64,000 bases of DNA from Hepsetus odoe (taxonomy: Eukaryota > Chordata > Actinopteri > Characiformes > Hepsetidae): positions 26,539,862 through 26,603,861 of the forward strand of contig CM029366.1 of NCBI GenBank assembly GCA_017165825.1. The letters run 5' to 3'. A program made the position numbers and the translations under genes. Positions 30,042 to 42,600 of the stretch are shown piece after piece; position 1 is the stretch's first letter; each line of letters opens with the position of its first letter. The notes beneath the pieces are model-generated. The model worked only from the letters and a program-made list of their open reading frames with translations, searched no databases and was not told the origin of the DNA.

Positions 30042-31100
30042 GGTATCTGTGAGGGTAAAAAATGCCCAACAATTCATTCATCTTAATCAATTTTTTCATC
30101 TCTTTCTATATTATAATTTTGTCCTAGATTTAGTTTCTCATTAAATACTAGATCATAATTCAGCAGTTGTAAAAGTACTAACAACACTCATTTCTGTGAT
30201 AGAATGTTGAATTAACTGTGTTACCTATGTGTGTTATGAACAATGCCTAAGCCTTTTTTTCTCATTCTGACTCCAGGATGCGTAGGACTTCTCCTGCATG
30301 CTAATCTGCTTCTCCTTCCTTGAGAGCACATTCTGACAGAGCACTGATGTTTATGCACACCTTTACCTCCTAAAATTTGCCAAATGTTTGAATGAAGTTA
30401 GCTTTGCACCTTGATATTTATATATTTCTATCATGTCTGTGTTTTATACATGCTTTTTATGTGATGTAATACATTTTCTATATTCACACTTTTTTTTAAG
30501 GAAAGTCAGCTATTCCTTACCCAAAGGCTGAGATACTGAATGAGTTCTGTGGAAATCCCTGTGTTCATTAGTCACTTCCTCCAACAGTGCCCTGGCAATT
30601 AGTTTTATCAAATCAAGTTTACATGCCTAAATCAGTGACAATCCAGACCAAGAGTCATGCTTCTGGATCTGCAAACTGCAAACCATGTCTCTGGACTTAC
30701 ATTTTTGAACAAAAAGACAACAATGTTACATTGTGTACAAAAACAAAGAGTGCAAAGTGCTAAAAGATGGACACATGACATCGTCTTCTACCACTTTATG
30801 TTAAACATGATGGAGCTGAAGTAATGCTGAATGCATTTGCGATGACCGTGACTATTGCAGCAAACCTATTTCAGCTGACATGCATCCAGTGATGGAAAAT
30901 AGAAGGTGAAGCGCATCCAGATATTGCGGTGTTCGAACTACCCTATAGACTGAAGCTGTGTATTATACCTTGAATCAAGTTGGTTTGTCCCTGAGCTTTG
31001 AATATAATGCTTTGCAGGGATAATGGAGAAACAGTGTGTTGAATAACATTGTAAATAATCCCTTTTTTAATAATAAAAAAAATTATTTTGATTTTTATTA
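30042..31100 (+). other. CD46-like 3'UTR (predicted)
   Basis: Noncoding sequence after the tail exons. A possible additional splice acceptor (CTCCAG at about 30277) suggests part may be a separate 3'UTR exon. AATAAA at 31072-31077 is the likely poly(A) signal. Confidence 0.5.
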
Positions 31101-32443
31101 TAACAAAGCTGTTTTGTTTAAGCATGGTTAATATGACATTAATGCATCCTTAAATATATGCATAATTACTACTATTGATGCAAAAGTAATTAACAAAAAT
31201 CTGTGGTTCATCAGTCTTTGGTTTACCTCGTGATGCAGGTTACATATAACATTTTTATTATTTATTTATTTATTTATTTGTTGCACTGAGAAATTGAGTT
31301 GCTCTGTGTTTAATCACAAAGCGCCGAAAGACGGTAACAGTACATAGGTTTGCACAGTTGCAGGCACTTAATTGTGCTTGAGCCACAGGATACTGACTGA
31401 GGATTTATATCCTTTTGTAATGGTATAGACATCCAAAGAGGCCATCAGTCAGCACATGCGTAGTGTAAATGAATGAAGACACTAAGTAACAATCTATTAA
31501 AATTTTGCTAGATAGCAGGACTTTCTAAGCAAAAGAGATTTCTGTAACAGGTTTCAAAAAATAGTTTGTAATATGTATAATATGTTAAAGAAATTCTGTT
31601 AATGCAGAGGCTAGTTTTTCTCTTCTGATGGACTTTCTGATGAGAAAAATTATTTAAATGGAAAAAAAGTTTGTTTTTTTTAGTTTAAGGTTGCCTAATT
31701 TTTGTCTAAAGATCAATGATAAAGCTCAGGAAGTGAGGGCATTCAATATTCTTGAAGGTATTTCTTTTCTCTTTTTTTTTGGCCATCATAGAAACTAAAT
31801 ATGATACATTGTGTATTAAAAATAACCTGATCTTATGTTGCCCTATTGTTGCCCATCCTTGCTTAACTGTATCGGTAATGAAGAAGTGCATGACAATGGT
31901 ATAGTAACATAATTATCCAATTTGTCCCAGCGATACCCAGCAGATGTATTTTCAGCCACATTTACAGCCTTGTCCTTGAGAAGAAAGGAGCTTTTATTTG
32001 AGCTAAAATGTTCTCAAATGGTCTGAAATCACAGTAGTCTATTATTCCATGGTTGCTTGTCTCAGCGCTTTTTACAGTGGAAGAAGACCTCCGCTCAGTA
32101 TGGTGCTGAAAAGGAATAAACTCTGACAAATGTCAGGGAGATGTGTAGCTTGCTGTAGCATTGCCTTGTTACTACCATAAAAGGTAGTACTTTTACTTGT
32201 TACTACTTTTAAAAGAGGTCTTAATTTTGACTTTGTAACATTTGTAAGCTGTACTGTGTTTTTGTGTGTTGCTATGCTCACAGACCTCACTGTCATCTAG
32301 GGACCGAATCAAAGAGGAAAGAATGCAAATAGACAGAGCAGAACAGAAGCTTCAGTGAACTCTCTTTCACCTGCAGTTGAGTTTTTCCAGTCTTCCGAGC
32401 AGACCTCATATTATTCCCAAAATTTGACTCATTTTACTACATA

Positions 32444-32622
32444 GGGTGGTGGTGGCCCAGTGGTAGGATACTTGCCTATGGACCTACGGCTCAAGAGATC
32501 CCAGGTTCTAATCCCACCCCTGAGCAAGACCCTTAACCCTGAATTGCGCCAGGGGGACTGTCCCTGTAATTAGCACATGGAAGTTGCTCTGGATAAGAGC
32601 GTCTGCTAAATGCTGTAAATGT
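32444..32622 (+). mobile_element. SINE of the V-SINE/core type
   Basis: Head GGTGGTGGCCCAGTGGTAGG, B-box-like CAGGTTCTAATCCCA, and the 3' end GCTCTGGATAAGAGCGTCTG CTAAATG, the strongly conserved tail of vertebrate V-SINEs. Confidence 0.88.
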
Positions 32623-32695
32623 ACATGGCTGATTTTTGCCCATTTTCCATCTTAAAGGAAAATTCTGCTTCCATCAAAGATACTGAGATTAGCCA

Positions 32696-33480
32696 CAAAA
32701 TTAAAGCCACCAGATTCTGTGTAGGTTCCCCCTTGTGTTGTCAAAACAGGTGTTTTCTGGCCCTAGTCCTGCATTTTGTGAATTGGGGCCTCCATCGCTA
32801 GATAACTGTCTTCTGTCTTCAGATTGAGATCTGGTGAATTTGGGGGCTGCATAAACACCTTGAGCGTTCATGTTCCTCAAACCATTTTTGAACAGTTTTT
32901 GCTGGGTCGCGGGGCATGTTGTCCTACTAAGAGGTCACAGCCATTTTGGCCTTATAAAATGTTTTGGCAGATGGTATGTGTTAAAGTAACATACACATGC
33001 ATGCCAGAACCTGAAGTTTCCCAGCAGAACATCCAGAGCATCATGCAGCCTCCACTGGCTTATTTTCTGCCACAAATAAGAGATGCACCAGGCTGTATGA
33101 TGTAAAATAAAATGTGATCCACAAGACCAAGACTGTTTTGCTCCATGACCACTTTCTGATGGCTATACAGCACCATATGAACCATGCTGCAATATGCAGT
33201 GTGTGTTTTGACACCTCTTCTGAGGGATTGGTTGAGGCAGGCTAGCACCTCCTTACAGGTATCAGTGGGGCTCATGACTTTGTAAATTCACTGGTTGTCC
33301 ATCCTTGGATCACTTCTGGTAGGTAGGAAATTGAGTATTTATAGTTTACAGTCAGACATAAAACATCCACAAATCTGTACCAGATGGATGCCAGATGAAA
33401 TAATATCTTAAAGAAATTGGAAGAAGTTTTACTCAAGTATTGTGGTAGGAATTATTTAGGCTATTTTGATGCCCATTGAA
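32696..33480 (-). mobile_element. Tc/mariner-type DNA transposon remnant
   Basis: Resembles a transposon common in fish genomes, from blocks such as GATTGAGATCTGGTGAATTT, TTTCCCAGCAGAACATCCAG and CATCATGCAGCCTCC. The coding strand is minus, with many stops. Termini not identified. Confidence 0.6.
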
Positions 33481-34937
33481 AAGGTGTTTGTAAGCACCTT
33501 TCACCTCACAGCTGCAGTTGTATACTAAAGAACCAATATTTGCTCATTTACATGTTTTGATTCATTCATGCAGTTTTTGTAAGTCAGATTTTTTCAGAAT
33601 TTTTTTTTTTTTTTTGCTGAAATTTTCTTAAAAAGAAAAAAGATGCAGTTGAAAACAAGTTTACGCTTTAGACATTTCCTGATGTGAATTTGTAAGCTTG
33701 TGTTGCTTTCCAAGTTCTAACACCAACTTTGGACATTTCTTGAGTACATTTGGAGTTTTTTTTTGTTAACTGTTCCTATAATGTGCATGTTTAATTCATT
33801 ACTTGCTGGTTCTCTGTGTGATCTCTGGCACAGTTTTATTGAAGTCAAATTCTTTGGTTGCAAACTTTTTTTTTCTTTGATGCACAAGGTTTAGCCAGTG
33901 CCTTTTTAAATGTGAAGATAGCTATGAGGGTCGAAAATGGGAAATCTTAAGTGCAGAAACTTTTCTTATTTCCTCTCTGTTGTCTGACAAGCACCAGCTG
34001 CCTTGAACAAACTGAGCAGAGCAGGAACTTTCTGTAACCAATGTTATTCTCTAATTAATCTGACCTTATATATGTTCCACTGCCTTGTGCCATTTTAATG
34101 CCTCTAATAAAAGCCAGACAGAACAAATACGTGACAATAGGACTGGCATGTTCCATCCTTCTTTTCATCAAACTTAGATTAATGTTAGACACATTTTTTT
34201 CAAATACGCAGTTAACAGCAGTGACTTTTTATTGCCAGCACTGTCAGTTTGGGAAGATTACCTAATTGTAGTTTATTCCTGATGGTAGATAGACAGAGGA
34301 AGAGGGGATCATCATCCTTTTAGAACTCTTAGTATAATCTTTAGCACTGGTATAATGTGGTCATTATTTTTGCCTTCTGTGTGAAAATATTAGCTTTTGC
34401 TGACACCAAAGCGGATGTCCCATAATTAAGATTTAGATGAGGTGATCTCGTACTCCTTAGGTCAATACGGTCTTCCTCCAGCTATAAACAGTCCATCAAA
34501 TGTAGGCTCTTAAAGATGACCCTTGGACTCCACTTCCGTGAGTGAGTTTTTTTAATATGGGAAAAGAGTGGCCAAGAAGCTTTGTACTGTACCCTTGTAA
34601 CAGATTCATCTGATCTTTGCAGGAAATGTCGCAAAATTGACTTTGCTTTTTGCTCTTTGATCAGTATTGCTTTTTTTTCTCATAATTGGTTAAAATAATT
34701 ATAAGATGACAATGCCAGAGACTGGTCCAGAAAGGCTTAAAGGTGTTTAGATCTAGTTATGATCTGGATGGAGATGTTCACATGATCCTTAGCTAAGTTA
34801 TATAGTTGAAAGAAATTGGCATGACTGTTCTATCATGTGGTAATGTGCGAGTGTTTGTATTGTCCTGTCTGGGAGTCTGAATCATAAGGACTGATTTAGA
34901 TGGAGTCTTTTTACTTGTGACTGACTCATTTAGCCTA

Positions 34938-35172
34938 TTGGGCAGCAGTAGTCTAGTGGTTAGAGATGTGGCCCCACGATCAGAAGGTCATGGGTTTGAA
35001 TCCCAGCCCAATGATTTGCCCTGAGGTACCCTTGAGCCCAGTACCCCTAGGCGCTGGACATAGTTGCCCCCTGCTGCACGGTGTGTATGGGTTAAAGGCA
35101 GAGGTAGCATTTTGTTGTTTCACTGTGTGCTGTGCTGTGTTTCACAATGACAAATAGTCCCTTTCACTTCAT
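34938..35172 (+). mobile_element. tRNA-derived SINE (family A)
   Basis: GGGCAGCAGTAGTCTAGTGG head, GGGTTTGAATCCC, TTGCCCCCTGCTGCACGG core, ACAATGACAAATAGTCCC tail. Confidence 0.87.
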
Positions 35173-37969
35173 TATAATAGTGAGACCTGTGATTTGTTCA
35201 TACCTCCACCTGGAACTCTTTCTTATTCTCCTCCTTCCTTTAAATGTTCTTTAATGTCATTATATTTAATGCAATTATGAACTTAAATAGAACTTGTAAA
35301 TAAAAATGTGAATTCACAAACAAGGTTCCTGTATATTTCATCACACCACGTATGTGATAATTTCATTAAGATTTTTAACAATAGGATTTGCTGTTTTATT
35401 ACAATTCTTTTGTGGCTTGTTTGAATTTTCTTTTTTTTTTTTATGTAATCCATATGCCCCATTTAGTGACTGACCCCTAAAGGCCTGCTCAGTCCTGTGT
35501 TGGCGTACATTTTGAAGAATGTTCTATCATTAATTTTTTTAATAACTGGACGTTTGAATTTTAAAATACAATAGATGTTTTATTAGAGATTTGCATCAGA
35601 GTATGATCATTTACTCAAAACAACCAGCAGGAACTGCTTTAGGCTATTTTCAGGGCTCTCTAAGATGTCAAAATTTATATCACACTTTCTTGGCAGCTGG
35701 CATGGTCATCTTAGGTCAGATGTTGCCTTGCCTACTAAAGATCACAGTCACAGGAGATGCAACAGCTATGCTGAACCAGAAAATGTTGGACTAGCCTCTC
35801 CACATGGCAACATTAACACAGAGTTATTCTTTACTGTGTACTGAACGCTGAACAGTAGAGGGTAATGTTCATGTATTGCTCATTCAGATGAGCAATGTTG
35901 TAAAGCTTTATGCTACAGACATGTCTGTCTGTGAACACAAACTTATCTATATTAGTCCAAAGTTTTTGATGATTAGAACCACATTCCTGTAGTTTTTACA
36001 TCTAACGTCTTTAGCCAGCCCGTTTGTGTATTTTACTAGGGAATCACCTTGCTGTTGCAAAAATACTGTCTTAACCTCGGCATATTGACTGGACTAACTT
36101 AAAAGAAATGGGAACAAATATTTTACTGTATAAGGAATAAATTGGTTCCAGCCAATCAGCATTCAGCATCACCAGTAAACCAATTACCAATTACAACCAA
36201 TTACCAGCCTGATCTTCTGGAATCATCAACACCTGTTTCTTCACTTCATGCCTTTCCAAAGTTTTGACTTTGTTCTTCTTGAATGATTCATCCTTAGATC
36301 ACTGTGTGGCTTAACCAAGAAAAAAACCCCAAACAAACAAAAAACAAACAAACAAACAAACCAGAAACAACAAAAACAATCCTCTGAAACAGGACAAAGG
36401 CAGGAAGTTGATGAAAGGTATCAAATGAAAAGCAGAAACTCTGTCCTTCAGGAAACCTGGAGAGCTATTCCTCAACAATACATCAAAAAATACAAGGCTG
36501 ACCTTATTGAAATAAAATTTGGAGCGTTTGAGATTTAGGTATAGGTCAGACTTTGCCTTGGGGCATGACATATGACCACAGAGAAAGTGAAGTAAAACAG
36601 TGACGTAAGACTGTATCTATGCTGTGAGGTGGGTTCATTTATTACAGGCTTGTCTGTTGCTGAGGCCACTTATGAAACAGGTCTTACTGTTGAGTGTTCA
36701 AACACTGACACCTAGCGGTGACAATAACTAAGTGCAACTGTGCTTCGTCATGGTGTAAGATAAATCTTCAGCCTTATTACAAGACTATCTACAAGAAACT
36801 AGGGAAAGAAATGTTTTAAAGCTTTAACTGATTTGTTCACACAAAAAATCTATAACAAAATTTAAACTAATAAGCATAGTAATAGACTTAGTTTTGGATA
36901 CTGCTACTCCTACTGATAATACAATTTTAAGATTTTATATAAGATAAATATAACAGCACATGTATATGTGTATGTGCATAAGATAAGTGATAGAAGTGTA
37001 AGACAGAGGGTCACTGACTGGCTGTTATTAGAATAATACTGGGTGAAAAGACGAGTCTTAGATTTAAAAAGAAGAATGAGTAGACCATTTCAGGAGATCT
37101 GGAGGCCGGTTTAACAGTTTAGAGACAACAGCGAAATGAAAATGGACAATTTGGGGCAAGACGTGGAAAGTGGACCAGGTAGAAGTTCTTCCAGTGTTAA
37201 AAACATACGTCTTTTATAGATATATAATAAATATATATGACAAGGTGTTTAAATTAGCCCATTAAACCCCAGTGTTTCTCTGACATGGAAATATCCCAAT
37301 TGTTTATTTTTTTTTTCACTGAAATAACCAATCGGTTTGAGAACTTCATTAGAATTAGGTTATTAAGTGTACTTTTTTTTTTGCCATATTGCAAGCCAGT
37401 ACCTGTTGTTTTGGCCAAGGTCAGAAATTTCACTTTTTTAAAACCTGAGACTTGAACATTGAGCATAGTGTGGCAAATGGCCAGTCAGCTGTGGTTACGG
37501 GATCCTGTTCATGGGTATGTTCTTTGGCTCCCTTTAACTGGTCTGTAATCTACAGGCAGTTAAACAGATTCATGTTATTTCTTGTTGTTTCAGACTTTAA
37601 CTTTTATTGTAGCCCTTGCTGATTGGGAATTGCACTTTTAAATTTCTAAATTTATTGAAATAGGTTTCATCTTTCAACTCTGCAAGTAACTAGAAACAAT
37701 CGTATGCCTGGCCCAGCAGTATTGGAGAAACCTGTAAATAAGGGCTTTCTGCAAAATTTGAAAGAGGCAGCACAGCTCGCCTCATTCTGAACTTCCAAGT
37801 GCATATAATAACAAAATGTGGCCTTGGGTAGCAAGGAATCAGATTTATTTTCAGCTTTGAAACCTGGAAACACATTCTCACAAAAAGAAACAAGTAAACT
37901 AACTCCCAGTTAAACACACACACACACCCAAAGGAGTGTTCTGGATGCCTTGCTGTTTTGTCTTGAAGT

Positions 37970-38062
37970 CCACGCAGCTCAAAGAACACTGATTTCAAAT
38001 GGTGCTAGATGTTACCAATCACTCTATGGCACCATCTGAATTCAGCTTCTTAAAGCAGCCCA
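37970..38062 (-). ncRNA. mir29b: Precursor microRNA mir-29b
   Basis: On the minus strand the mature 3p arm occupies 38007 down to 37985. It has the miR-29 seed AGCACCA and continues TTTGAAATCAGTGTT, identical to vertebrate miR-29b-3p. The 5p arm lies at about 38048-38025 (CTGAATTCAGATGGTGCCAT) and pairs with it over about 18 bases with one internal mismatch and a small bulge. The loop is about 17 nt (GAGTGATTGGTAACATC), resembling known miR-29b loops. miR-29 represses many extracellular-matrix and DNA-methyltransferase mRNAs. It sits between a CD46-like gene and cd34, as MIR29B2/MIR29C does in human 1q32, and probably derives from a longer minus-strand transcript starting near 40.5 kb. Confidence 0.96.
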
Positions 38063-38524
38063 GTTCAAAAGGAGCACCTCGTATTGTTACAATCCCACAT
38101 TAGACAGCACTGCAAAAAATAAATAAAAAATAAAAAATGGCAGGTTAAGCGCTGAGAATAAAATGGCCAATCATAATGCTTGTTCAGTAAAACAGGAAAC
38201 TTCCTGGTGAATCTCCAAATAGATCAACTGAAAAAAAAAAAAACATCCTGCACAATAACTGCTTGATATACAGTATTCCTATCAAAAACAAAACATGAGT
38301 GTAGCTTTTAATGTTGCATAATGGTGTGTAATTAATTTTCTGTGAGCAGCTTCTTTGTGTGACAGAGTCTCGTTAATGAATCACTTCCATGTAATCTGAC
38401 CTTTCTCTGTTTATACTGAATAGCTGGCTTAATGTGCTGGCACTGCTGTCTCACGCAGATTGTTCGAGAAGCACCGTGAGAGGTTGTTTCTCTGTAGAGG
38501 GAAAACCAGGTCATGAGGAGAAAG

Positions 38525-38553
38525 GTTGTGTGTGTGTGTGTGTGTGTGTGTGT
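38525..38553. repeat. GT microsatellite
   Basis: Short GT run upstream (on the minus strand) of the mir-29b hairpin. Confidence 0.9.
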
Positions 38554-39469
38554 AAGCCTTTGTCAGACTGAGGGTGGTGAAAAGGGCTGGGTGGAAAGGG
38601 AACGAGATGGAGCTGTGGATGAGGACATTTGTTTACACTTTATTTTTGTCCAGCAGATCAGTTTGGTTCTTGCTTTGCTGCTTTGGTGCACTGGACCTCT
38701 TGTGTAATGCCCATCTAGCTCTTAAAGGAACAGACTACTTGTTTATGCTTTGTGAGCAATGCAGAACTGTTGAACCCCCGTTTCTCCGCAGTCTCGTGCA
38801 GCCGCGTTCTACTCTATATGCTCCCTCACACCTCAACACAAAGTCATAAAGTCGTTTTGTAGATTCATCATCATGGGCAGATTTGATACACCTAAAAAGT
38901 CATTACATTAAGATTTTTTTGGGGGAAGTTTTATTTTTAAAACCTTCAACTTTGCTAAAGTTTAATGTTTAAGGTCCCGGTTCCTGTATAAACCCCTTGC
39001 CGGTAGTAATCTGGTTATTTTTGAACCGTACTATATATTGAAAATGTCAGAGGACTCATGCGTTTACAATCAGCTGGTGTTTGTGTGTGTGATAAAGACA
39101 GATATATGTCTAATCCTCTTATAGATTAAGGTTCTTGACCTATACATGACTCCCAGCTGGTTAAGTGATATAAGGATATTATCTAATTAAATGGTCAGGA
39201 TCAACATCGGTATACATATGTGCATTTGGAAGGGGCATTAAAATCCAGGTACATATCTACATTCCTTGTTATTGCACAAGCATAAAATATTTGACTCAAA
39301 GACTAATTTGTTTCGTAACTGGGCCTGATACTTGTCACAAACGGTGCTGTGACTGTGTTGAGGGAAAGGTCCAGGTTCCCCACCACCAGCAAAGCTTCCC
39401 CCCGTTGTGTTTGCCTCTCTCCCAGCTGTGGCACATTAAGAGTGAAAGGTAAATAATATTACAAAATAA

Positions 39470-40136
39470 ACTGGCGCGCAGGAGCCGGTATTGCATAACA
39501 GGTTGGGCCACAGCGCAACAGCGGCCTCTAGCGGCCACGAGGAGCAGCGCACACGGGGTTTGTTTACCTCTCCGGGCTGGACAGCGCCACGCGCCGAGCC
39601 TCAGCGCGGCCCTTCACTCACAGCCATCCAGAACAGCACAGTCCCGAGACACACACAGGAGTTTACTGCACGGACAGCACGAGCCAATGCGCTTCTATCA
39701 GATAAACCATAAAACAACTCGGACACAGAAGAGAACGCAAAGATGATTCGCGTCTTTTAAAAAAACCCGGTCCACCTTAAACGGCGCGTTGGGGGCTGCA
39801 CTATTTAAGGTGGAACGGAATAACAACAATATTAATCATCATCATCATCATCATCATCAATTTTTAAAAATTTTATTTCTCAAGCCCAAGGTCGTTTTAC
39901 AAATTCTTGAACAAAAAAGAAAAAGAAATAAGTTAGTGTGAATAAGTCAGTAAATCTGTAATAATATGAATAAGAATATGGCGAGTAAGAGAGCAACTGC
40001 GTCATCTTTGTAGATGTTGGTGGAAAAAAAAGTGCTAATGTTATTGACGTGCAGCATCCTAACACACACACTCTGTCGCACACACACCCTGATGAGGGAG
40101 AGAGCGACCGCAATAAAGCGGTACGGTGGAAACGCG

Positions 40137-40179
<43 letters not shown>

Positions 40180-40730
40180 AATCTCTTACGCAGGTGAAAT
40201 TCCCAGCCAGTCTCTCCGGCTCCATCCCCCCTCCGACGCTCTGACGCAGTCACATATCGGAGCGCGAGGCCCGTCGGAGTTCAGGGTTTCGCAATCCCCC
40301 GTTAAAGTGCTCCATCTCCGTCCTCCGAAGCGGCCTCTCCGCAGGCGGGCCCCGCTCCCCGCCTTCCTGCTGGAACAGCTTTAAAACTGGGAGGGAAAGT
40401 GCCGTTAGTGCGGCGTGTCCGCTCAGTGACGGAGCAGTTTCCACAGCTTTAAAAGCAGAACACACACACTCAGAGGGCTGTACTCACCCGGAGGAGGTGG
40501 ATCCGGACCCTGGAAGGAGGCTGGCTCGGCGTGTTCTCCACTCTCCGATCTTTCCATTCCTCAAGCAGAATCTCTGCGCATCACTTCAGGATCCCAATCG
40601 ATTTTTCCACGCGCCGGCCCCGCCCACAGACACTCCCCCGTCACCTGATTGGTCAGCGGGATGCATCGGAATCACATGTGACCAACGCGTGTTTACAAAC
40701 ATTGGCCGAGGTCACGTGGTACAGAGTCTG
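39470..40730 (-). promoter_or_regulatory. CpG island, likely promoter of the minus-strand miR-29b host transcript
   Basis: CpG-rich DNA in an AT-rich setting. At the right end on the minus strand there are, in promoter order, an inverted CCAAT box (ATTGG at 40648-40652), an Sp1 site (GGCCCCGCCCAC at 40617-40628), and then a splice donor CCGG|GTGAGTAC at about 40488. A GT run interrupts it at 40140-40178, and a CAT trinucleotide run lies at 39836-39860. Transcription from here would cross mir-29b about 2.5 kb downstream. Some plus-strand initiation is also possible. Confidence 0.6.
40488..40605 (-). ncRNA. Putative first exon of the miR-29b host lncRNA
   Basis: Minus-strand segment between the predicted start region (below the GC box) and a strong donor GTGAGTAC at 40487. 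No convincing open reading frame, consistent with a noncoding host gene. The 5' end is approximate. Confidence 0.4.
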
Positions 40731-41106
40731 CCCTGTGGTGACTAGTTAATACACAAGAAACAAACAAATAAAAGAAGACGTAGCTTCGCTGGTGTGCGAA
40801 TGCTATCTGTAAAGGAAATCTGGGATGAAATAGCAGGTTTGCTGTATTTAGTTTTAAGCATGTTGCTGTTATTCGAAGAAAGCATAAATCTGAAACCTAG
40901 TGGGTGTTTTATAAAGCAGGGTTTCTCAGTTTAGTCATAAAACTTAAGCCCAAAGTCAAACCTGTCGAACAGTGAAAAAGATGAGAGACATTCCTGTTGG
41001 ACAATCTTTAATTTCATGCTTGAACATTTCCTGCTAACTGAGAAATCCTGCTTTGTGAAGTTGCCCCTTTTCTGCATCTGTCCCATTTGTGCAATGTCTT
41101 TTTGCA

Positions 41107-41125
41107 CACACGAGGGGGCGCTGTT
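41107..41125 (+). promoter_or_regulatory. CTCF-like motif
   Basis: CACGAGGGGGCGCTG matches the core of the vertebrate CTCF consensus. It lies between the miR-29b host promoter and cd34 and is not inside a SINE. Confidence 0.45.
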
Positions 41126-41969
41126 TATCCAAAGATAATGAATCCCAGGCCTCCTCTTCCCCACCAAATTATTTCTAAGAACTGTTTACTACCTTCATGA
41201 AGATTTCAAGAATATTTGCTTCTTACGTACATCCAGGTTTATGTTTCTCACAGTTGGGAAAATCACAAAAAATCCCCTAAATCCTAAACGTTATGTCTTG
41301 GCTACAGTCAAAAGGCGGTGGGCATGTAGAGAAGAGGATGTAGATTACACGTGATCCATGGTTGTAAAAATGGAGGGGAAGGCATCTGTTTTGAATTAGA
41401 GCACCTCTATGGTGTCATTCACACGGGGCTTATAGAGCCTGCAGTGTGGTGTATGTGTGTGTAGTGAGATAATGCGGTTTTAGTAGATAGAAACGGCAGG
41501 TCTGGCTTTTCTTAAACTTTTCTGAACATGTGAACTAGGTTTGGCTCCAGAGAAGTGAACTGAACTTTAGTTGTGAAATCAGCTGCCCTAAAGAGACACT
41601 CTGAAACTGCCATCTTCGGAAAGAGGGATATTTTTAGGGCTGTTGTTTTCAGGCTGTTTAAATGCATGGCTATTCTTTTTTACTGCTCAATTAATCCCTG
41701 AACAAAGCTGAATGTGTTTTGTAAGTGGTTTGCTGATTGGAGCTACCTCAGTGACAGATGCTGCATTTTGATTTTAAATGCAGTGTTTGATTGTGTTTAG
41801 CTGTTCACACATCACACATCAGCATCTCAACTCTCACCTTTAATCACTTCATAACAGGCTCTGTTTCCACACTTCTGAAGACACTTTCTAAGACTAACTA
41901 ATTTTACCTTCTCCTTCAGTTCACACTGCCTGAAGCTCAGACCCTTTCCTAGTTAGTTAAGATATTTAA

Positions 41970-42215
41970 GTGAAAGTGCCTATTCCTGTCATTCTGAGTA
42001 CACAGCACAGCACAGCACAGCCCACAGTGAACCACAACAAAAATGGACTTCTGCATTTTACCCATGCAGCAGGGGGCAGCTATGAAAGTGCCCGGGGAGC
42101 AGTGAAGGGGGATGGTTCCTTGCTCAAGGGTACCTCAGAGCAGCCTGCTGGTAGAGGGTTTGAACCCACAATCTTCAGATCCTAAAGCCAACTCCCTAAC
42201 CACTAGGCCACCGCT
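41970..42215 (-). mobile_element. tRNA-derived SINE (family A), minus strand
   Basis: Read on the minus strand: GCGGTGGCCTAGTGGTTAGG head, GGGTTCAAACCC, body and CAGCAGGGGGCAGC core (plus-strand sense). CAGCA repeats at 42003-42022 are at its 3' side. Confidence 0.87.
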
Positions 42216-42364
42216 AGTTATATAGTTGTTGACTTTTCTTTCTGTCCCCCATATAGAAGACAAACATGTTATTGTTGCTGTTTTGTGTGAACGTCTTGGG
42301 TCACTCTCCATTTCTTCATATTTTGCTTCCAAAGAGCCATATCTTATTGTATTTTTAAGTATAT

Positions 42365-42600
42365 AATTGAGGAACAGTTCTCCAGGCCTTCTGAGGATCT
42401 TTTACAGTTTTTTTGCTCTCATTTTCTGTCCAGCCCCTGTTGCAGAAGCAGTGTGGGGTCATCTCCACAGAGAACAGAACAAAAGATAGCCAGCATCCAA
42501 AGAAGAGCTTTGTCCTTCAAGAAGCCTGGAGAGCTGTTCCTGAAAACTACTTAAAAACGATTTGAAAGCTTGCCTAAGAGAGTTCAGGTTGTGTTGAGGA
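42365..42600. repeat. Palindromic repeat fragment
   Basis: GGAACAGTTCTCCAGGCCTT near 42372 is the inverse of AGCCTGGAGAGCTGTTCC near 42522. A related single arm is at 36440-36480. Probably a fold-back DNA element; family unknown to me. Confidence 0.45.

Larger units (their letters stand above)
31101..37965. other. Intergenic, between CD46-like gene and mir-29b
   Basis: No coding exon recognised. It contains two SINEs, a Tc/mariner remnant, a CAAA run (36330-36362) and AT-rich DNA. It may hold 3' exons of the miR-29b host transcript on the minus strand, which cannot be recognised from sequence alone. Confidence 0.55.

Noticed and set aside
37690..37998. 102-codon minus-strand frame overlapping mir-29b
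   Set aside because: Its start lies in the miR-29b mature arm, and the product resembles nothing. The hairpin explains the conservation.
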